64,000 bases of DNA from Pseudomonas sp. MRSN 12121 (lineage in GTDB: Bacteria > Pseudomonadota > Gammaproteobacteria > Pseudomonadales > Pseudomonadaceae): the NCBI RefSeq assembly GCF_000931465.1, contig NZ_CP010892.1:1798001-1862000 (forward strand), given 5' to 3'. The notes beneath the pieces were generated by a model that worked only from the letters and a program-made list of their open reading frames with translations, made no database searches and was not told the DNA's origin. A program made the position numbers and the translations under genes. Below, one piece after another: positions 39,563 to 48,812 of the stretch; position 1 is the first letter of the stretch; the number at the start of each line of letters is the position of its first letter.

Positions 39563-40702
39563 ATGAAGAAAGACCTGAACAAACCCTATTTCGCGCCCAT
39601 GGCCTTGTGGCTCGGTGTACTTGTCGTCCTGCTGTCGCTGCACGGCTTCACCTCCGCCGAAGTCCCGCAACTGATCTACTTCTCCCTGGCGCCGGTGTAC
39701 CTGCTGGTGCTGTTCGCCTTCCTCTACTACTTCTTCTGCTGGAGCCTGATCTCGGTGTTCCGCCTGGGCGAGATCGGCTGGAAACGCGTGGACTACGGTT
39801 GGCTGCTGGTGGCGTCGCTGGCGCTGATCAGCGAGACCCAGGGTGTGCGGACCGAGTGGTTCCAGAGCGACTATCGACTGGCCGAATCCCATGAGGCCGC
39901 GACCCAGAGGCGCCTCAAGGCCGAGATCGACGATCTGTTGGGGCCGGACCACTGCCGCGTTGCCGCGACTGTCCATGAGGCCGACGCCGGGCAGGTGAAC
40001 GAGCTCTGCCAGCGTTTTTCCTCTCTTGAGAGAACGGCGCAAGGGCAACTGACGGCGCTCTCGGTAGGAACGGTGGTCCAGGCGCTGGATGAGCTTCGCG
40101 CCCGCTATTCGGCGCCGCCTGTCTTGGCCTGGCTCGACCAGCTGGATGAAACCCTGGGCGAGCAGCGCAAGGCCCGAGGCGAGGTTTCCAGGCTGCATGA
40201 GCTGACCCGCGCCACCAATACCGAGACGGTCTACCGCTACTTCGTGCCGGTGCTGCTGGTGTTCGCCCTGGCGCTGCGGGCCTCGAAGGTCACCGGCGAG
40301 GTGCTGCTCAAGGCGCCGCGCAAGCGCAAGGTGTGGATGATCGTCAACCGGCGCATGGTGATCGATGGCCTGGGGTTTGTCCGCGGCGCCCGCAGCCGGT
40401 TCGACGAAGCGTTGCGCAACTGGCGCGTGGCCAGGTGGGGCGTGGTGCACCTGGAGTGTCCGTTCCTGCCCGAGGTCAGCGCCCAGGACACCCGGGTCGC
40501 GGTCGCGCCGGGGTTTTACGAAAACGAGTTCCGCCTGGCCTCGGTCGGTGCGTTCGAGCAGTGCGGTTTCGTCGAGTGGGCGGCGACCCAGTCGATCGAG
40601 ACCCTGTACCTGGTGGGCGAGACCGACCTGGGGCTGATCGAACGGGTGCGTCGCTGGGGCGAGGCGGCCAAGGTCGAGGTGCTGGTCCGCGAGCGGATCT
40701 GA
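39563..40702 (+). CDS. Uncharacterised inner membrane protein
   Basis: A 379-residue protein with two or three N-terminal hydrophobic helices (about 12-30, 38-62 and 75-90), a charged helical periplasmic or cytoplasmic stretch (about 100-215), another helix near 225-242 and a C-terminal domain ending ETLYLVGETDLGLIERVRRW. No family was recognised. It ends six bases from the convergent LysR gene, leaving no room for a terminator between them. Confidence 0.75.
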   Translation: MKKDLNKPYFAPMALWLGVLVVLLSLHGFTSAEVPQLIYFSLAPVYLLVLFAFLYYFFCWSLISVFRLGEIGWKRVDYGWLLVASLALISETQGVRTEWFQSDYRLAESHEAATQRRLKAEIDDLLGPDHCRVAATVHEADAGQVNELCQRFSSLERTAQGQLTALSVGTVVQALDELRARYSAPPVLAWLDQLDETLGEQRKARGEVSRLHELTRATNTETVYRYFVPVLLVFALALRASKVTGEVLLKAPRKRKVWMIVNRRMVIDGLGFVRGARSRFDEALRNWRVARWGVVHLECPFLPEVSAQDTRVAVAPGFYENEFRLASVGAFEQCGFVEWAATQSIETLYLVGETDLGLIERVRRWGEAAKVEVLVRERI

Positions 40703-40708
40703 GCCGGC

Positions 40709-41602
40709 TCAGTCCTGCGCGGGGTCGGCCAGCAACTGCTGGACGAAATCGACGAAGGCCCGGGCCTTGGCACTGCTCAGGCGCCCAGTGGGAAACACCG
40801 CCCAGAGTTCCTGGCGAGGCAGGTTCCAGTCCGCCAGGGTCTCGCGCACCGCGCCGCTTTCCAGTTCGGGCGCGAACATCCATTGCGAGGCCAGGGCCAG
40901 CCCGCGATGGGCCAGCACCGCGGCCCGCACGCCCTCCGCGGCGCTGACGCGAAGCCGCCCGTGCACCGTGACCGACTGTTGCTCCTCGGCGCGCTCGAAG
41001 CGCCAATGGCTGCCGCCGCCGAGGCTGTAGACGACCGCCTGGTGCCGGTCCAGGTCGATAGGGGCGCGGGGCTCGCCGTGGCGCTCGAAATAGGCCGGGG
41101 TGGCCAGCACCATGCGTCGGCATTCGCCGATCTTGCGCGCGGTCAGCCCGGAGTCGCTCAACGGCCCCATGCGCAGGGACACGTCGATCCCGGCTTCCAC
41201 CAGGTTGATGTTGCGATCATCGAGCACCACGTCGATGTCGAGGTCGGGATGGCGGTCGAGAAAGGTCCCCAGGTGCGGCACGATATGCAACCGGGCGAAG
41301 GTCACCGCCGCGCAGATCCGCAGGGTTCCGCTGAGCCCCGCGCCGGCGCCGCGGGCGGCGAGATCGGCTTCGTCGGCCTCGTCGAGGGCGCGCCTGGCGC
41401 GCTCGAAAAACGCCAGACCGGCCTCGGTGGGCGTCAGGCCGCGGGTCGAGCGCAACAACAGCCGCACCGCCAGCCGCGCTTCCAGCTGGGCGATGATTTT
41501 CGAGACGGCCGGCTGGCCGATCTCCAGGCGTCGGGCGGCTGCCGAAAAGGAGCCGCTTTCCACCACCAGGACGAAGGTTTGCATGGCTGCCAGGCGGTCC
41601 AT
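40709..41602 (-). CDS. LysR-family transcriptional regulator
   Basis: A 297-residue LysR regulator with an N-terminal winged HTH (about 1-60, with FSAAARRLEIGQPAVSKIIAQLE) and a periplasmic-binding-like effector domain (about 88-290) of the CrgA/AaeR-like subgroup. It lies 29 bases downstream of an MFS transporter gene on the same strand and probably controls it. The ligand is unknown. Confidence 0.93.
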   Translation of the reverse strand: MDRLAAMQTFVLVVESGSFSAAARRLEIGQPAVSKIIAQLEARLAVRLLLRSTRGLTPTEAGLAFFERARRALDEADEADLAARGAGAGLSGTLRICAAVTFARLHIVPHLGTFLDRHPDLDIDVVLDDRNINLVEAGIDVSLRMGPLSDSGLTARKIGECRRMVLATPAYFERHGEPRAPIDLDRHQAVVYSLGGGSHWRFERAEEQQSVTVHGRLRVSAAEGVRAAVLAHRGLALASQWMFAPELESGAVRETLADWNLPRQELWAVFPTGRLSSAKARAFVDFVQQLLADPAQD

Positions 41603-41631
41603 CGGGACTCCTTGTGGATTGAGCGCGGGCT

Positions 41632-42840
41632 TCAGGCGGCGACGGGCGACGGCTTCTGCGAAGCGCCGAGGAAGCGCAGCAGGGCCAGCAGCGGCAGGGC
41701 GCTGCCGATGGCGACTATACCCAGCCAGCCGGCCTGCTCGTACACCGCGCTGGCGATCGACGAACCGACGGCGCCGCCGAGGAAGATGCTGGTCATGTAC
41801 AGGGCGTTCAGGCGGCCGCGGCTATGGGCGTCCAGCGCATAGACCGCGCGCTGGCCGAGGACCATGTTCATCTGCACGCAGAAGTCCAGGACCACCCCGG
41901 TCACCGCCAGGCCGACGACGCTGTAGGCGGGATGGATAAAGGCCGGCAGGAAGCTCAGCCCGGCGAACAGGATCGCCAGCAACGAGGCGATGCGGGTGTG
42001 CCCGGCATCGGCCAGGCGCCCGCTGATGGGCGCGGCGACGGCACCGATGGCGCCGACCAGGGCGAACAGGGCGATCTGGCTTTGCGACAGGCCGTGGTTG
42101 CGCGCCAGCTCCAGCGGCACGGCGGTCCAGAACAGGCTGAACGTAGCGAACAGGCAGGCCTGGTAGAACGCCCGCTGGCGCAGCACCGGTTGTTGGCGCA
42201 GCAGGCTGCCCAGGGAACGCAGTAACTGGCCGTAGGTGGCACTGTGGGCGGGTTGGCGCTTGGGCACGGTCAGCAGCAGGACCAGGCTGATGGCGGCCAT
42301 CAGCACCGCGGCGGCGATGAACATCGCGCGCCAGCCAAAGTGGTCGGCCACCACGCTGGACAGCGGACGCGCCAGGAGGATGCCCAGCAGCAGGCCGCCC
42401 ATGATGCCGCCGACCACCCGGCCGCGGGATTCCTCCGGCGTCAGGTGGGCAGCCAGGGGAATCAGGATCTGCACCGACACCGAGCTGAAGCCGATCAGCA
42501 GCGAGACCAGGAGAAAGGCGTGCGGTTGCCGGGTGAGCGCGGCGCCCAGCAGGCTGGCGATGGCCACCAGGCTGGTGAGGATCATCAGCCGGCGGTTTTC
42601 CAGCAGGTCGCCCAGGGGCACCAGGAAGAACAGGCCCAGGGCGTAGCCGATCTGGGTCAGCGAGACGATCAGGCTGGCCATGGCCGGGCTCAGGCCGATA
42701 TCCGGGGCAATCAGCTCGATGATCGGCTGGGCGTAGTAGATGTTGGCGACTATGGCGCCGCAGCAGAAGGCGAACAGCAGCACCATGCCGCGGGTCATTG
42801 TTGCAGTGGCGCCATGGGGCGCCGGGGTGGTGGAAGTCAT
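41632..42840 (-). CDS. MFS transporter
   Basis: A 402-residue major facilitator with 12 predicted transmembrane helices. The A-motif-like loop GDLLENRRLMI (about 77-87) is typical of drug/metabolite-proton antiporters of the DHA1/YgaY type. Encoded just upstream of the LysR gene on the same strand. The substrate cannot be named from sequence. Confidence 0.92.
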   Translation of the reverse strand: MTSTTPAPHGATATMTRGMVLLFAFCCGAIVANIYYAQPIIELIAPDIGLSPAMASLIVSLTQIGYALGLFFLVPLGDLLENRRLMILTSLVAIASLLGAALTRQPHAFLLVSLLIGFSSVSVQILIPLAAHLTPEESRGRVVGGIMGGLLLGILLARPLSSVVADHFGWRAMFIAAAVLMAAISLVLLLTVPKRQPAHSATYGQLLRSLGSLLRQQPVLRQRAFYQACLFATFSLFWTAVPLELARNHGLSQSQIALFALVGAIGAVAAPISGRLADAGHTRIASLLAILFAGLSFLPAFIHPAYSVVGLAVTGVVLDFCVQMNMVLGQRAVYALDAHSRGRLNALYMTSIFLGGAVGSSIASAVYEQAGWLGIVAIGSALPLLALLRFLGASQKPSPVAA

Positions 42841-42923
42841 CGCGATTCTCTTGGCAACGAAAGGAATGGGCGCGAGGTTAAGCGTCGGGCCGGTGACGGA
42901 GTAGAGGGCGAGCAGCGATAGTA

Positions 42924-42945
42924 TTCATTCCGCTGGGGAATGAGT
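42924..42945. promoter_or_regulatory. Candidate LysR-type operator upstream of the MFS gene
   Basis: CATTCC and GGAATG form an interrupted palindrome within TTCATTCCGCTGGGGAATGA, about 85 bases before the MFS start. The T-N11-A form suits a LysR binding site. This is inference from symmetry and position. Confidence 0.4.
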
Positions 42946-43082
42946 GCCGGCAAGGGCCGGTCTGGGTGGTGGAATCAGGCGCCGGGCAGTGCGGCCGATG
43001 ATACATTTACTTACATCTGTTCGGTAGCGTGCCCGGTTTCTCGGCCGCCCCCTTCAACGTTCCACTACAGGACTCCGTCTTC

Positions 43083-43712
43083 ATGACTCTTTTGTTCGAT
43101 CGCCTGCTGCGCGCGACCCGGCTCGCCACCCTCATGACGCTGATGGTCGCCGGGCCCGCCCTGGCCCAGGACGCACCCGGCATGCGCATCGGCGTGCGCG
43201 GGGAAATCACCGGCATCAGCGGCGACGCGGTGCGGGTGCATGTCAACAGCGGCGAGAACGTCACCGTCAACCTCACGCCGCAGACCCAGGTCCGTGCCGT
43301 GACCCTGGCCAATATCGAGGACATCAAGCCCGGCAGCTACATCGGCTCGGCCGCCGTGCCCCAGGCGGATGGCAGCCTCAAGGCACTTGAGGTGCATGTG
43401 TTCCCGCCGCAGATGGCCGGCACCGGCGATGGCCACCGGCCCTTCGACCTGGTCAAGGGCAGCAGCATGACCAACGGCAGCGTCGGCGACCTGGTGGTGA
43501 GCAACGGCCGGACGCTGACCGTCAACTACAAGGGCGGGCAGCAGAAGATCCTGGTGCCGGAGGATGTGCCCATCGTCAATCTGCTGCCGGGGGACCGCAG
43601 CCTGCTCAAGGCCGGGGTCAAGGTGGTGATGTTCGTGTCCCAGGGCGAGGACGGCACGCTCACGGCGCAGTCGATCTCCGCCGGCAAGGATGGGGTGACG
43701 CCGCCGATGTAG
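43083..43712 (+). CDS. Secreted beta-rich protein (DUF5666-like)
   Basis: A 209-residue protein with a signal peptide (about 1-29, cleavage after PALAQ). The mature part is beta-rich, with two repeated OB-like segments: GEITGISGDAVRVHVNSGE near 40 and VGDLVVSNGRTLTVNYKG near 140. It resembles DUF5666-type periplasmic proteins. I chose the ATG at 43083 because it starts the signal peptide. Role unknown; the divergent MFS/LysR genes give no clear link. Confidence 0.78.
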   Translation: MTLLFDRLLRATRLATLMTLMVAGPALAQDAPGMRIGVRGEITGISGDAVRVHVNSGENVTVNLTPQTQVRAVTLANIEDIKPGSYIGSAAVPQADGSLKALEVHVFPPQMAGTGDGHRPFDLVKGSSMTNGSVGDLVVSNGRTLTVNYKGGQQKILVPEDVPIVNLLPGDRSLLKAGVKVVMFVSQGEDGTLTAQSISAGKDGVTPPM

Positions 43713-43816
43713 GCGAGCGGCCATTAGGTTGCCAGTTGTTTCAGCAGGGCGCTTTCGATGGCCAGGGGCGGGGGGCTGGTTTAGGGTTGGCGATCGTCCA
43801 TCACCGTGGAGGTCCC

Positions 43817-44266
43817 ATGCATAAGTCAGTGTTCAATCCGCCCAGCGTCTTCAATTCCACGCAGTACGGCTTCAGCCAGGCGGTCGAGGTCCATGGCGGG
43901 CGGCGCCTGCTGTTGTCCGGCCAGGTGGGGGTCGATGAGCGCGAGGTGTGCGTCGGGCCCGGCTTGCGCGAACAGACCGAGCAGAGTTTCGACAATATCG
44001 CCCGGGTCCTGGCGGCGGCGGGTGGCGACCTGAGCCACGTGGTGATGCTGCGGATCTACATCGCCGAGGCGGCCCGCGACCAGCAGGAGCAGATCAGCCA
44101 GGTGCTGTTGCAGCGTTTCGTGCATCAGCCGCCGGCCTCCTCGTGGATCATCGTCAGCGGCCTGTCGTTGCCTGAATGGCTGATCGAAATCGAGGCCGAG
44201 GCGGTGCTGCCGCAGCTGCATCAGGCGGGGAAGGCGGCGCTGTTCGAAGCCGCTGCCGGGCTTTAA
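43817..44266 (+). CDS. RidA/YjgF-family protein
   Basis: A 149-residue RidA-family protein; members hydrolyse reactive enamines and imines made by PLP enzymes. It has the characteristic LLLSGQVGVD and DLSHVVMLRIYIAE blocks. The catalytic Arg normally found late in the sequence (R-x-x in the last third) is not obvious here, where the segment reads PASSWIIVSGLSLPEWLIEIE, so this may be a non-archetypal (Rid4-7-like) member. The ATG at 43817 has GGAGG five bases upstream. Confidence 0.87.
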   Translation: MHKSVFNPPSVFNSTQYGFSQAVEVHGGRRLLLSGQVGVDEREVCVGPGLREQTEQSFDNIARVLAAAGGDLSHVVMLRIYIAEAARDQQEQISQVLLQRFVHQPPASSWIIVSGLSLPEWLIEIEAEAVLPQLHQAGKAALFEAAAGL

Positions 44267-44277
44267 GACCCCCCATG

Positions 44278-44307
44278 AAAAAAGCGACCCGCAGGTCGCT
44301 TTTTTTT
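44278..44307. terminator. Bidirectional terminator between the RidA gene and the sulfate-binding gene
   Basis: AAAAAAGCGACC, CGCA loop, then GGTCGC and eight T residues. The symmetric A and T runs serve both convergent genes. Confidence 0.9.
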
Positions 44308-44318
44308 CGCCGGGGAGA

Positions 44319-45317
44319 TTATTTCCCGCCGTAGATCTGGTCGAAGATGCCGCCGTCGTTGAAGTGAGTCTTCTGCACGGTGCGCCAGTCGCCGAAGGTT
44401 TTCTCCACCGACAGGAAGTCGACTTTCGGGAAACGGTCGGTGTACTTGGCCAGCACTTTCGGGTCCCGTGGGCGCAGGTAGTTGTTGGCGGCGATTTCCT
44501 GGCCTTCCGGCGACCACAGGTACTTCAGGTATTCCTCGGCCGCGGCGCGCGAGCCCTTCTTGTCGACCACCTTGTCCACCACCGATACCGGTGGCTCGGC
44601 TTCGGCGGAGACGCTTGGGTAGATGACCTCGAACTGATCGCGGCCGAATTCCCGGGCGATCATCTCCGCTTCGTTCTCGAAGGTCACCAGCACGTCGCCG
44701 ATCTGGTTGGTCATGAAGGTGGTGGTGGCGGCGCGACCGCCGGTGTCGAGTACCGGCGCCTGCTTGAACAGCTTGCCGACGAAGTCCTTGGCCTTGTTCT
44801 CGTCGCCGCCGTTCTTCAGCACATAACCCCAGGCCGACAGGTAGGTGTAGCGGCCGTTACCCGAGGTCTTGGGGTTCGGCACAATCACTTGCACGCCATC
44901 CTTGAGCAGGTCGGGCCAGTCTTTCAGGGCCTTGGGGTTGCCCTTGCGCACGATGAACACGGTGGCCGAGGTGAAGGGCGCGCTGTTGTTCGGCAGGCGG
45001 GTTACCCAGTTGTCCGGCACCAGCTTGCCATTGTCGGCCAGGGCGTTGATGTCGGTCGCCATGTTCATGGTGATGACGTCGGCCGGCAGGCCGTCGATCA
45101 CCGAGCGTGCCTGTTTGCTGGAGCCGCCGAAGGACATCTGCAGGGTGATGTTCTCGTTGTGCTCGGCCTGCCAGTGCTTCTGGAAGGCGCTGTTGTAGTC
45201 CTTGTAGAAGTCTCGCATCACGTCGTAGGACACGTTGAGCAGGGTCGGGGCGGCCTGGGCGACGTTGCCCAGGGCCAGGCCGGCGGCCAGGAGAGAGGCG
45301 CTGACGAGTTTTTTCAC
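44319..45317 (-). CDS. Sulfate ABC transporter substrate-binding protein
   Basis: A 332-residue periplasmic binding protein of the Sbp/CysP family, with a signal peptide (about 1-22, AQA cleavage). It has the family blocks LLNVSYDVMRDFYKDYN near 25 and SFGGSSKQARSVIDGLPADV near 62, which make the sulfate site. The cysTWA transporter genes are not adjacent, so it works with components encoded elsewhere. Position matches P. aeruginosa PA1493 (cysP). A candidate promoter lies upstream. Confidence 0.93.
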   Translation of the reverse strand: MKKLVSASLLAAGLALGNVAQAAPTLLNVSYDVMRDFYKDYNSAFQKHWQAEHNENITLQMSFGGSSKQARSVIDGLPADVITMNMATDINALADNGKLVPDNWVTRLPNNSAPFTSATVFIVRKGNPKALKDWPDLLKDGVQVIVPNPKTSGNGRYTYLSAWGYVLKNGGDENKAKDFVGKLFKQAPVLDTGGRAATTTFMTNQIGDVLVTFENEAEMIAREFGRDQFEVIYPSVSAEAEPPVSVVDKVVDKKGSRAAAEEYLKYLWSPEGQEIAANNYLRPRDPKVLAKYTDRFPKVDFLSVEKTFGDWRTVQKTHFNDGGIFDQIYGGK

Positions 45318-45374
45318 TGCACATTCCTTTTTGTTGAGAGTGACGTATTCGAGAGTGAAGGCAATTTGCCGCCG

Positions 45375-45404
45375 ACTATAGCCGGGGCGGTATATCTCTT
45401 TAAA
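45375..45404 (-). promoter_or_regulatory. Possible promoter of the sulfate-binding gene
   Basis: Read on the minus strand, TTTAAA and TATAGT lie 18 bases apart, about 60 bases before the start codon. The region is locally AT-rich, as for CysB-dependent promoters. Weak support. Confidence 0.35.
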
Positions 45405-45422
45405 GATTAAAAAATGCTTTGC

Positions 45423-46294
45423 TTATTCGGTTCCCCGCGAGACTTTCGGGAACAGCGCATTGCCGCAACGCGAGCAGAACGCGGCGCCGTGCTCATGGTT
45501 GTTCTTGCTGCAGACCGGGCAGTCATGCCTGAGCTGTTCGCCCCGCAGCGCGTTGGCCAGCTCGGCGGTGAAGATCCCGGTGGGCACGGCGATGATCGAG
45601 TAACCGGTGATCATCACCATCGACGAAATGATCTGGCCCAGCACCGTCTTCGGCACGATGTCGCCGTAGCCGACGGTGGTCAGGGTGACGATAGCCCAAT
45701 AGATGCCCTTGGGGATGCTGGTGAAGCCGTGCTCCGGGCCTTCGACCACGTACATCAGGGTGCCGAACACGGTGACCAGGGTGCAGACGCTGAGCAGGAA
45801 CACCAGGATCTTCTGCTTGCTGCCGCGCAAGGCGTCGAGCAGGTAATGGGCCTGCTTGAGGTAGGGCCGAGCTTGAGCACGCGGAAGATGCGCAGCATGC
45901 GGATCACCCGGATGATCAGCAGGTACTGGGCGTCGCTGTAATACAGGGCGAGGATCCCCGGCACGATGGCCAGCAGGTCCACCAGCCCGTAGAAGCTGAA
46001 GGCGTAGCGCAACGGCTTGGGCGAGCAGTACAGGCGCAGGCCGTATTCGATGGCGAAGATGAAGGTGAAGCCCCATTCGATGTAGGCCAGCACATTGGCG
46101 TAGTTCTGGTGCACCTCGTCGATACTGTCGAGGATCACGATCACCAGGCTGGCGAGGATGATCAGCAGCAGGACGCTGTCGAAACGCCGCCCGGCCACGG
46201 TATCGGTCTGGAAGATCATGACGTAGAGCCGTTCACGCCAATGCTTGCTGCTTGCCGGGCTGCTGTCCGGGTGGTGGTTTGTGCCGTTGTCCAT
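45423..46294 (-). pseudogene. Voltage-gated potassium channel-like gene, frameshifted
   Basis: The N-terminal frame (MDNGTNHHPDSSPASS, from 46294) gives a charged start and the voltage-sensor helices to RIRMLRIFRVLKLG-like text. The reading then needs a +1/-1 change near 45864-45866 (GGG in the + strand) to continue as PYLKQAHYLLDALRG and on to the pore with the selectivity filter TVGYGD and a cysteine-pair zinc-ribbon-like tail (CPVCSKN and CSRCGN). One missing base explains both halves. Joined, the protein would be about 290 residues, matching a Kch/KvAP-type channel (P. aeruginosa PA1496 position). It is either a real inactivating deletion or a sequence error. Confidence 0.85.
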
Positions 46295-46321
46295 GCCGCT
46301 GTCTATCGCCTGAATCGAAAT

Positions 46322-47263
46322 TCAGCGAAGCCTAGGGGGATTGGACCCGCTAGCGCAAGGCGCACTGTCCATGGCGGCCTGGCGCATCACCCGCGTCGCG
46401 GCGCGGACCAGCCAGCAGGCGAGGATGAACGGCGCGGTAAGGGCGGGCAGGCCCAGCGCGGCGAAGCCCGGGGCGAGCAGCAGCGCCAGCAGCATGCCCG
46501 GCAGCGCCAGCCAGGAGCGGCGGCGTTCCTGGCTCAGCGCCAGGGCCACCAGCACGCTGTTGTAGCCGCCCAGGCCCAGCAGGGCGCTGGCGTGCTCCTG
46601 TTGCAACAGGGCGAAACCCAGGCCCGCCGCCGAGCCGATCAAGGCCCAGGCCGCCGCCCGGCGCTCGGCCAGCAGCAGGCCCAGGGCGATCAGCACCCCG
46701 GCCAGCGGATGCTCGAGGAACATCACCTGGCCGAGCCCCTGGAACAGCGCCGGCAACCACGCCACGGCATCGGGCGCGATCCAGGGTTCGGCCGCGGCGG
46801 CGCTCGGCAGCGGCGTGGCCAGGCTCAGCAGCAACCAGGCGAGGCCGACGAAAGGCGCGGTGTAGGCCGGCAGGCCCTGCTTGGTACGCAGGCTCCCGCG
46901 GCGGCTGCGCTTGAGCCATTGCTCGGTGAGGATCGCGCTGACCCCGCCGCAGGCGATGATCAGCGGCGGCAGCAACGCCGACCAGTCGAACCGCAGGCTC
47001 AGCAGCAGGCCCAGCAGCACCCCGTTATAGCTGAACAGGCCGGCCTGGCGGTCGGCCTTGGCATAACCCCGGCGTTGCGCAGTGAGCAGCCCGGCCAGCC
47101 CGCCCAGCAGCGCGCCACCGAGCAGCGCCGGAGCGCTCAGCAGGATCGCCAGCACGCACAGCAGGCCGCACAGCGGATGGCGCTGGAGGAAGATCTGGCT
47201 GAAGCCGTTGAGCAGGGCGGTGGCCCAGTCGGGGCAGTGATTGTTGAAGTGGTCTAAAGGCAT
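46322..47263 (-). CDS. Urea transporter
   Basis: A 313-residue membrane protein of the UT urea channel family. It shows the twofold internal repeat typical of UT: FSYNGVLLGLLLSL near 80 and LGGYNSVLVALALSQ near 240. I chose the ATG at 47263 (MPLDHFNNHCPDW), which gives the family length; the longer frame crosses a repeat. It lies next to the potassium channel gene and near pyk, as in P. aeruginosa (PA1497). Confidence 0.9.
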   Translation of the reverse strand: MPLDHFNNHCPDWATALLNGFSQIFLQRHPLCGLLCVLAILLSAPALLGGALLGGLAGLLTAQRRGYAKADRQAGLFSYNGVLLGLLLSLRFDWSALLPPLIIACGGVSAILTEQWLKRSRRGSLRTKQGLPAYTAPFVGLAWLLLSLATPLPSAAAAEPWIAPDAVAWLPALFQGLGQVMFLEHPLAGVLIALGLLLAERRAAAWALIGSAAGLGFALLQQEHASALLGLGGYNSVLVALALSQERRRSWLALPGMLLALLLAPGFAALGLPALTAPFILACWLVRAATRVMRQAAMDSAPCASGSNPPRLR

Positions 47264-47280
47264 GACGGTCGGTTCTTGTC

Positions 47281-47389
47281 GCCGCTGCCGAGCGCAGCGA
47301 GGCTGCACTCGACGACGCAGGCCTCGCCAGGCCCGGGCACCGGGCGGCCGCTACGCGCCCGAGCGCAGCCTCGCAGGCTCGGCAGCGGC
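47281..47389. repeat. Imperfect inverted repeat (Pseudomonas REP-like)
   Basis: GCCGCTGCCGAGCGCAGC at 47281 is inverted and repeated with few changes at 47363-47389 (ending CTCGGCAGCGGC). The arms flank a GC-rich spacer. Such GCCGCTGCCGAG palindromes are common intergenic repeats in the P. fluorescens group. It lies between the urea transporter and pyk. Confidence 0.7.
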
Positions 47390-47396
47390 TACAGGT

Positions 47397-48812
47397 TCAG
47401 ATCAGGGTTTCGATACGCAACGAGTTGGTCGATCCCGGTTGGCCGAACGGTACGCCCGCGGTGATCACCAGGGTGTCGCCACGCTTGGCCATGCCTTGCG
47501 CCTGGGCGATCTCCAGGGCGGTGGAGCAGACCTCGTCGACCTGCCTCAGGCGATCGTTGACCACCGAGTGCACGCCCCAGGCCACCGTCAGGCGGCGTGC
47601 CGTGGACAGGTTCGGCGTCAGGTTGAGGATCGGCACCGTCGGCCGTTCCCGCGCGGCGCGCAGGCTGGAACTGCCGGACTCGCTGTAGTTCACCAGCACC
47701 GCCACCGGCAGGATGCTGCTGATGCGCCGGATCGCGCAGCTGATGGCGTCCGATACCGTGGCTTCGGCCTGGGGCCGGCTGACGTCGAGCTGGGTCTGGT
47801 AGTCCGGTCCGCTTTCCACCTGGCGGATGATCTTGCTCATCATCTGCACCGCTTCCAGCGGGTATTCGCCGGACGCGGTTTCCGCCGAGAGCATCACCGC
47901 GTCGGCGCCTTCGGCCACGGCGTTGGCCACATCGGTGACCTCGGCGCGGGTCGGCGCCGGGGAAAAACGCATGGATTCGAGCATCTGCGTGGCCACCACC
48001 ACCGGCTTACCCAGCTGGCGGCAGGTGCCGATGATGTTTTTCTGGATCTGCGGCACGCTCTCGGCGGGCACTTCCACCCCCAGGTCGCCGCGGGCCACCA
48101 TGATCGCGTCGCTCAGCTCGGCGATCTCGCGCAGTTGCGCGACGGCCGAGGGTTTTTCGATCTTGGCCATCAGGAATGCCTTGTCGCCGATCAGCGCGCG
48201 GGCTTCGTGGATGTCCTCGGGGCGCTGCACGAACGACAGGGCCACCCAGTCCACCCCCAGTTCCAGGCCGAAGTCCAGGTCGCGGCGGTCCTTGGCGGTC
48301 AGCGGGCTGAGGTCGAGCACCGCCTGCGGGACGTTGACGCCCTTGCGGTCCGACAGCTCGCCGCCGTTGAGCACCGTGGTGTCGATGGTGTCGGCATGCT
48401 TGGCGGTAACCCGCAGGCGCAGCTTGCCGTCGTCCAGCAGCAGGTCCATGCCGGGCTCGAGGGCCGCGATGATTTCCGGGTGGGGCAGGTTGACCCGGCG
48501 CTGGTCGCCCGGGGTGCTGTCCAGGTCCAGGCGCAGGGCCTGGCCGCGATGCAGCTGCACCTTGCCCTCGGCGAACTTGCCGACCCGCAGTTTCGGGCCT
48601 TGCAGGTCCATCAGGATGCCCAGCGGGTAGTTCAGCTGTTTTTCGACCTCGCGGATCCACTGGTAGCGCTGGGCGTGATCGGCGTGGTCGCCATGGCTGA
48701 AGTTGAGGCGAAAGATGTTCACCCCGGCCTGCACCAGTTCACGGATGTCCTCGATGCCATCGATGGCCGGGCCGAGGGTGGCGAGGATCTTGACCTTTTT
48801 ATCAGGCGTCAT
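47397..48812 (-). CDS. pyk: Pyruvate kinase
   Basis: Converts phosphoenolpyruvate and ADP to pyruvate and ATP. The 471-residue protein has KVKILATLGPAIDGIEDI at the start and the active-site block AFLMAKIEKPSAVAQL (about 210-225), with the GDLGVEVP motif following. It is the last gene of the minus-strand glyoxylate group, overlapping ttuD by 11 bases, so TtuD product (as 2- or 3-phosphoglycerate) can flow to pyruvate. Corresponds to PA1498 (pykF). Confidence 0.97.
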   Translation of the reverse strand: MTPDKKVKILATLGPAIDGIEDIRELVQAGVNIFRLNFSHGDHADHAQRYQWIREVEKQLNYPLGILMDLQGPKLRVGKFAEGKVQLHRGQALRLDLDSTPGDQRRVNLPHPEIIAALEPGMDLLLDDGKLRLRVTAKHADTIDTTVLNGGELSDRKGVNVPQAVLDLSPLTAKDRRDLDFGLELGVDWVALSFVQRPEDIHEARALIGDKAFLMAKIEKPSAVAQLREIAELSDAIMVARGDLGVEVPAESVPQIQKNIIGTCRQLGKPVVVATQMLESMRFSPAPTRAEVTDVANAVAEGADAVMLSAETASGEYPLEAVQMMSKIIRQVESGPDYQTQLDVSRPQAEATVSDAISCAIRRISSILPVAVLVNYSESGSSSLRAARERPTVPILNLTPNLSTARRLTVAWGVHSVVNDRLRQVDEVCSTALEIAQAQGMAKRGDTLVITAGVPFGQPGSTNSLRIETLI

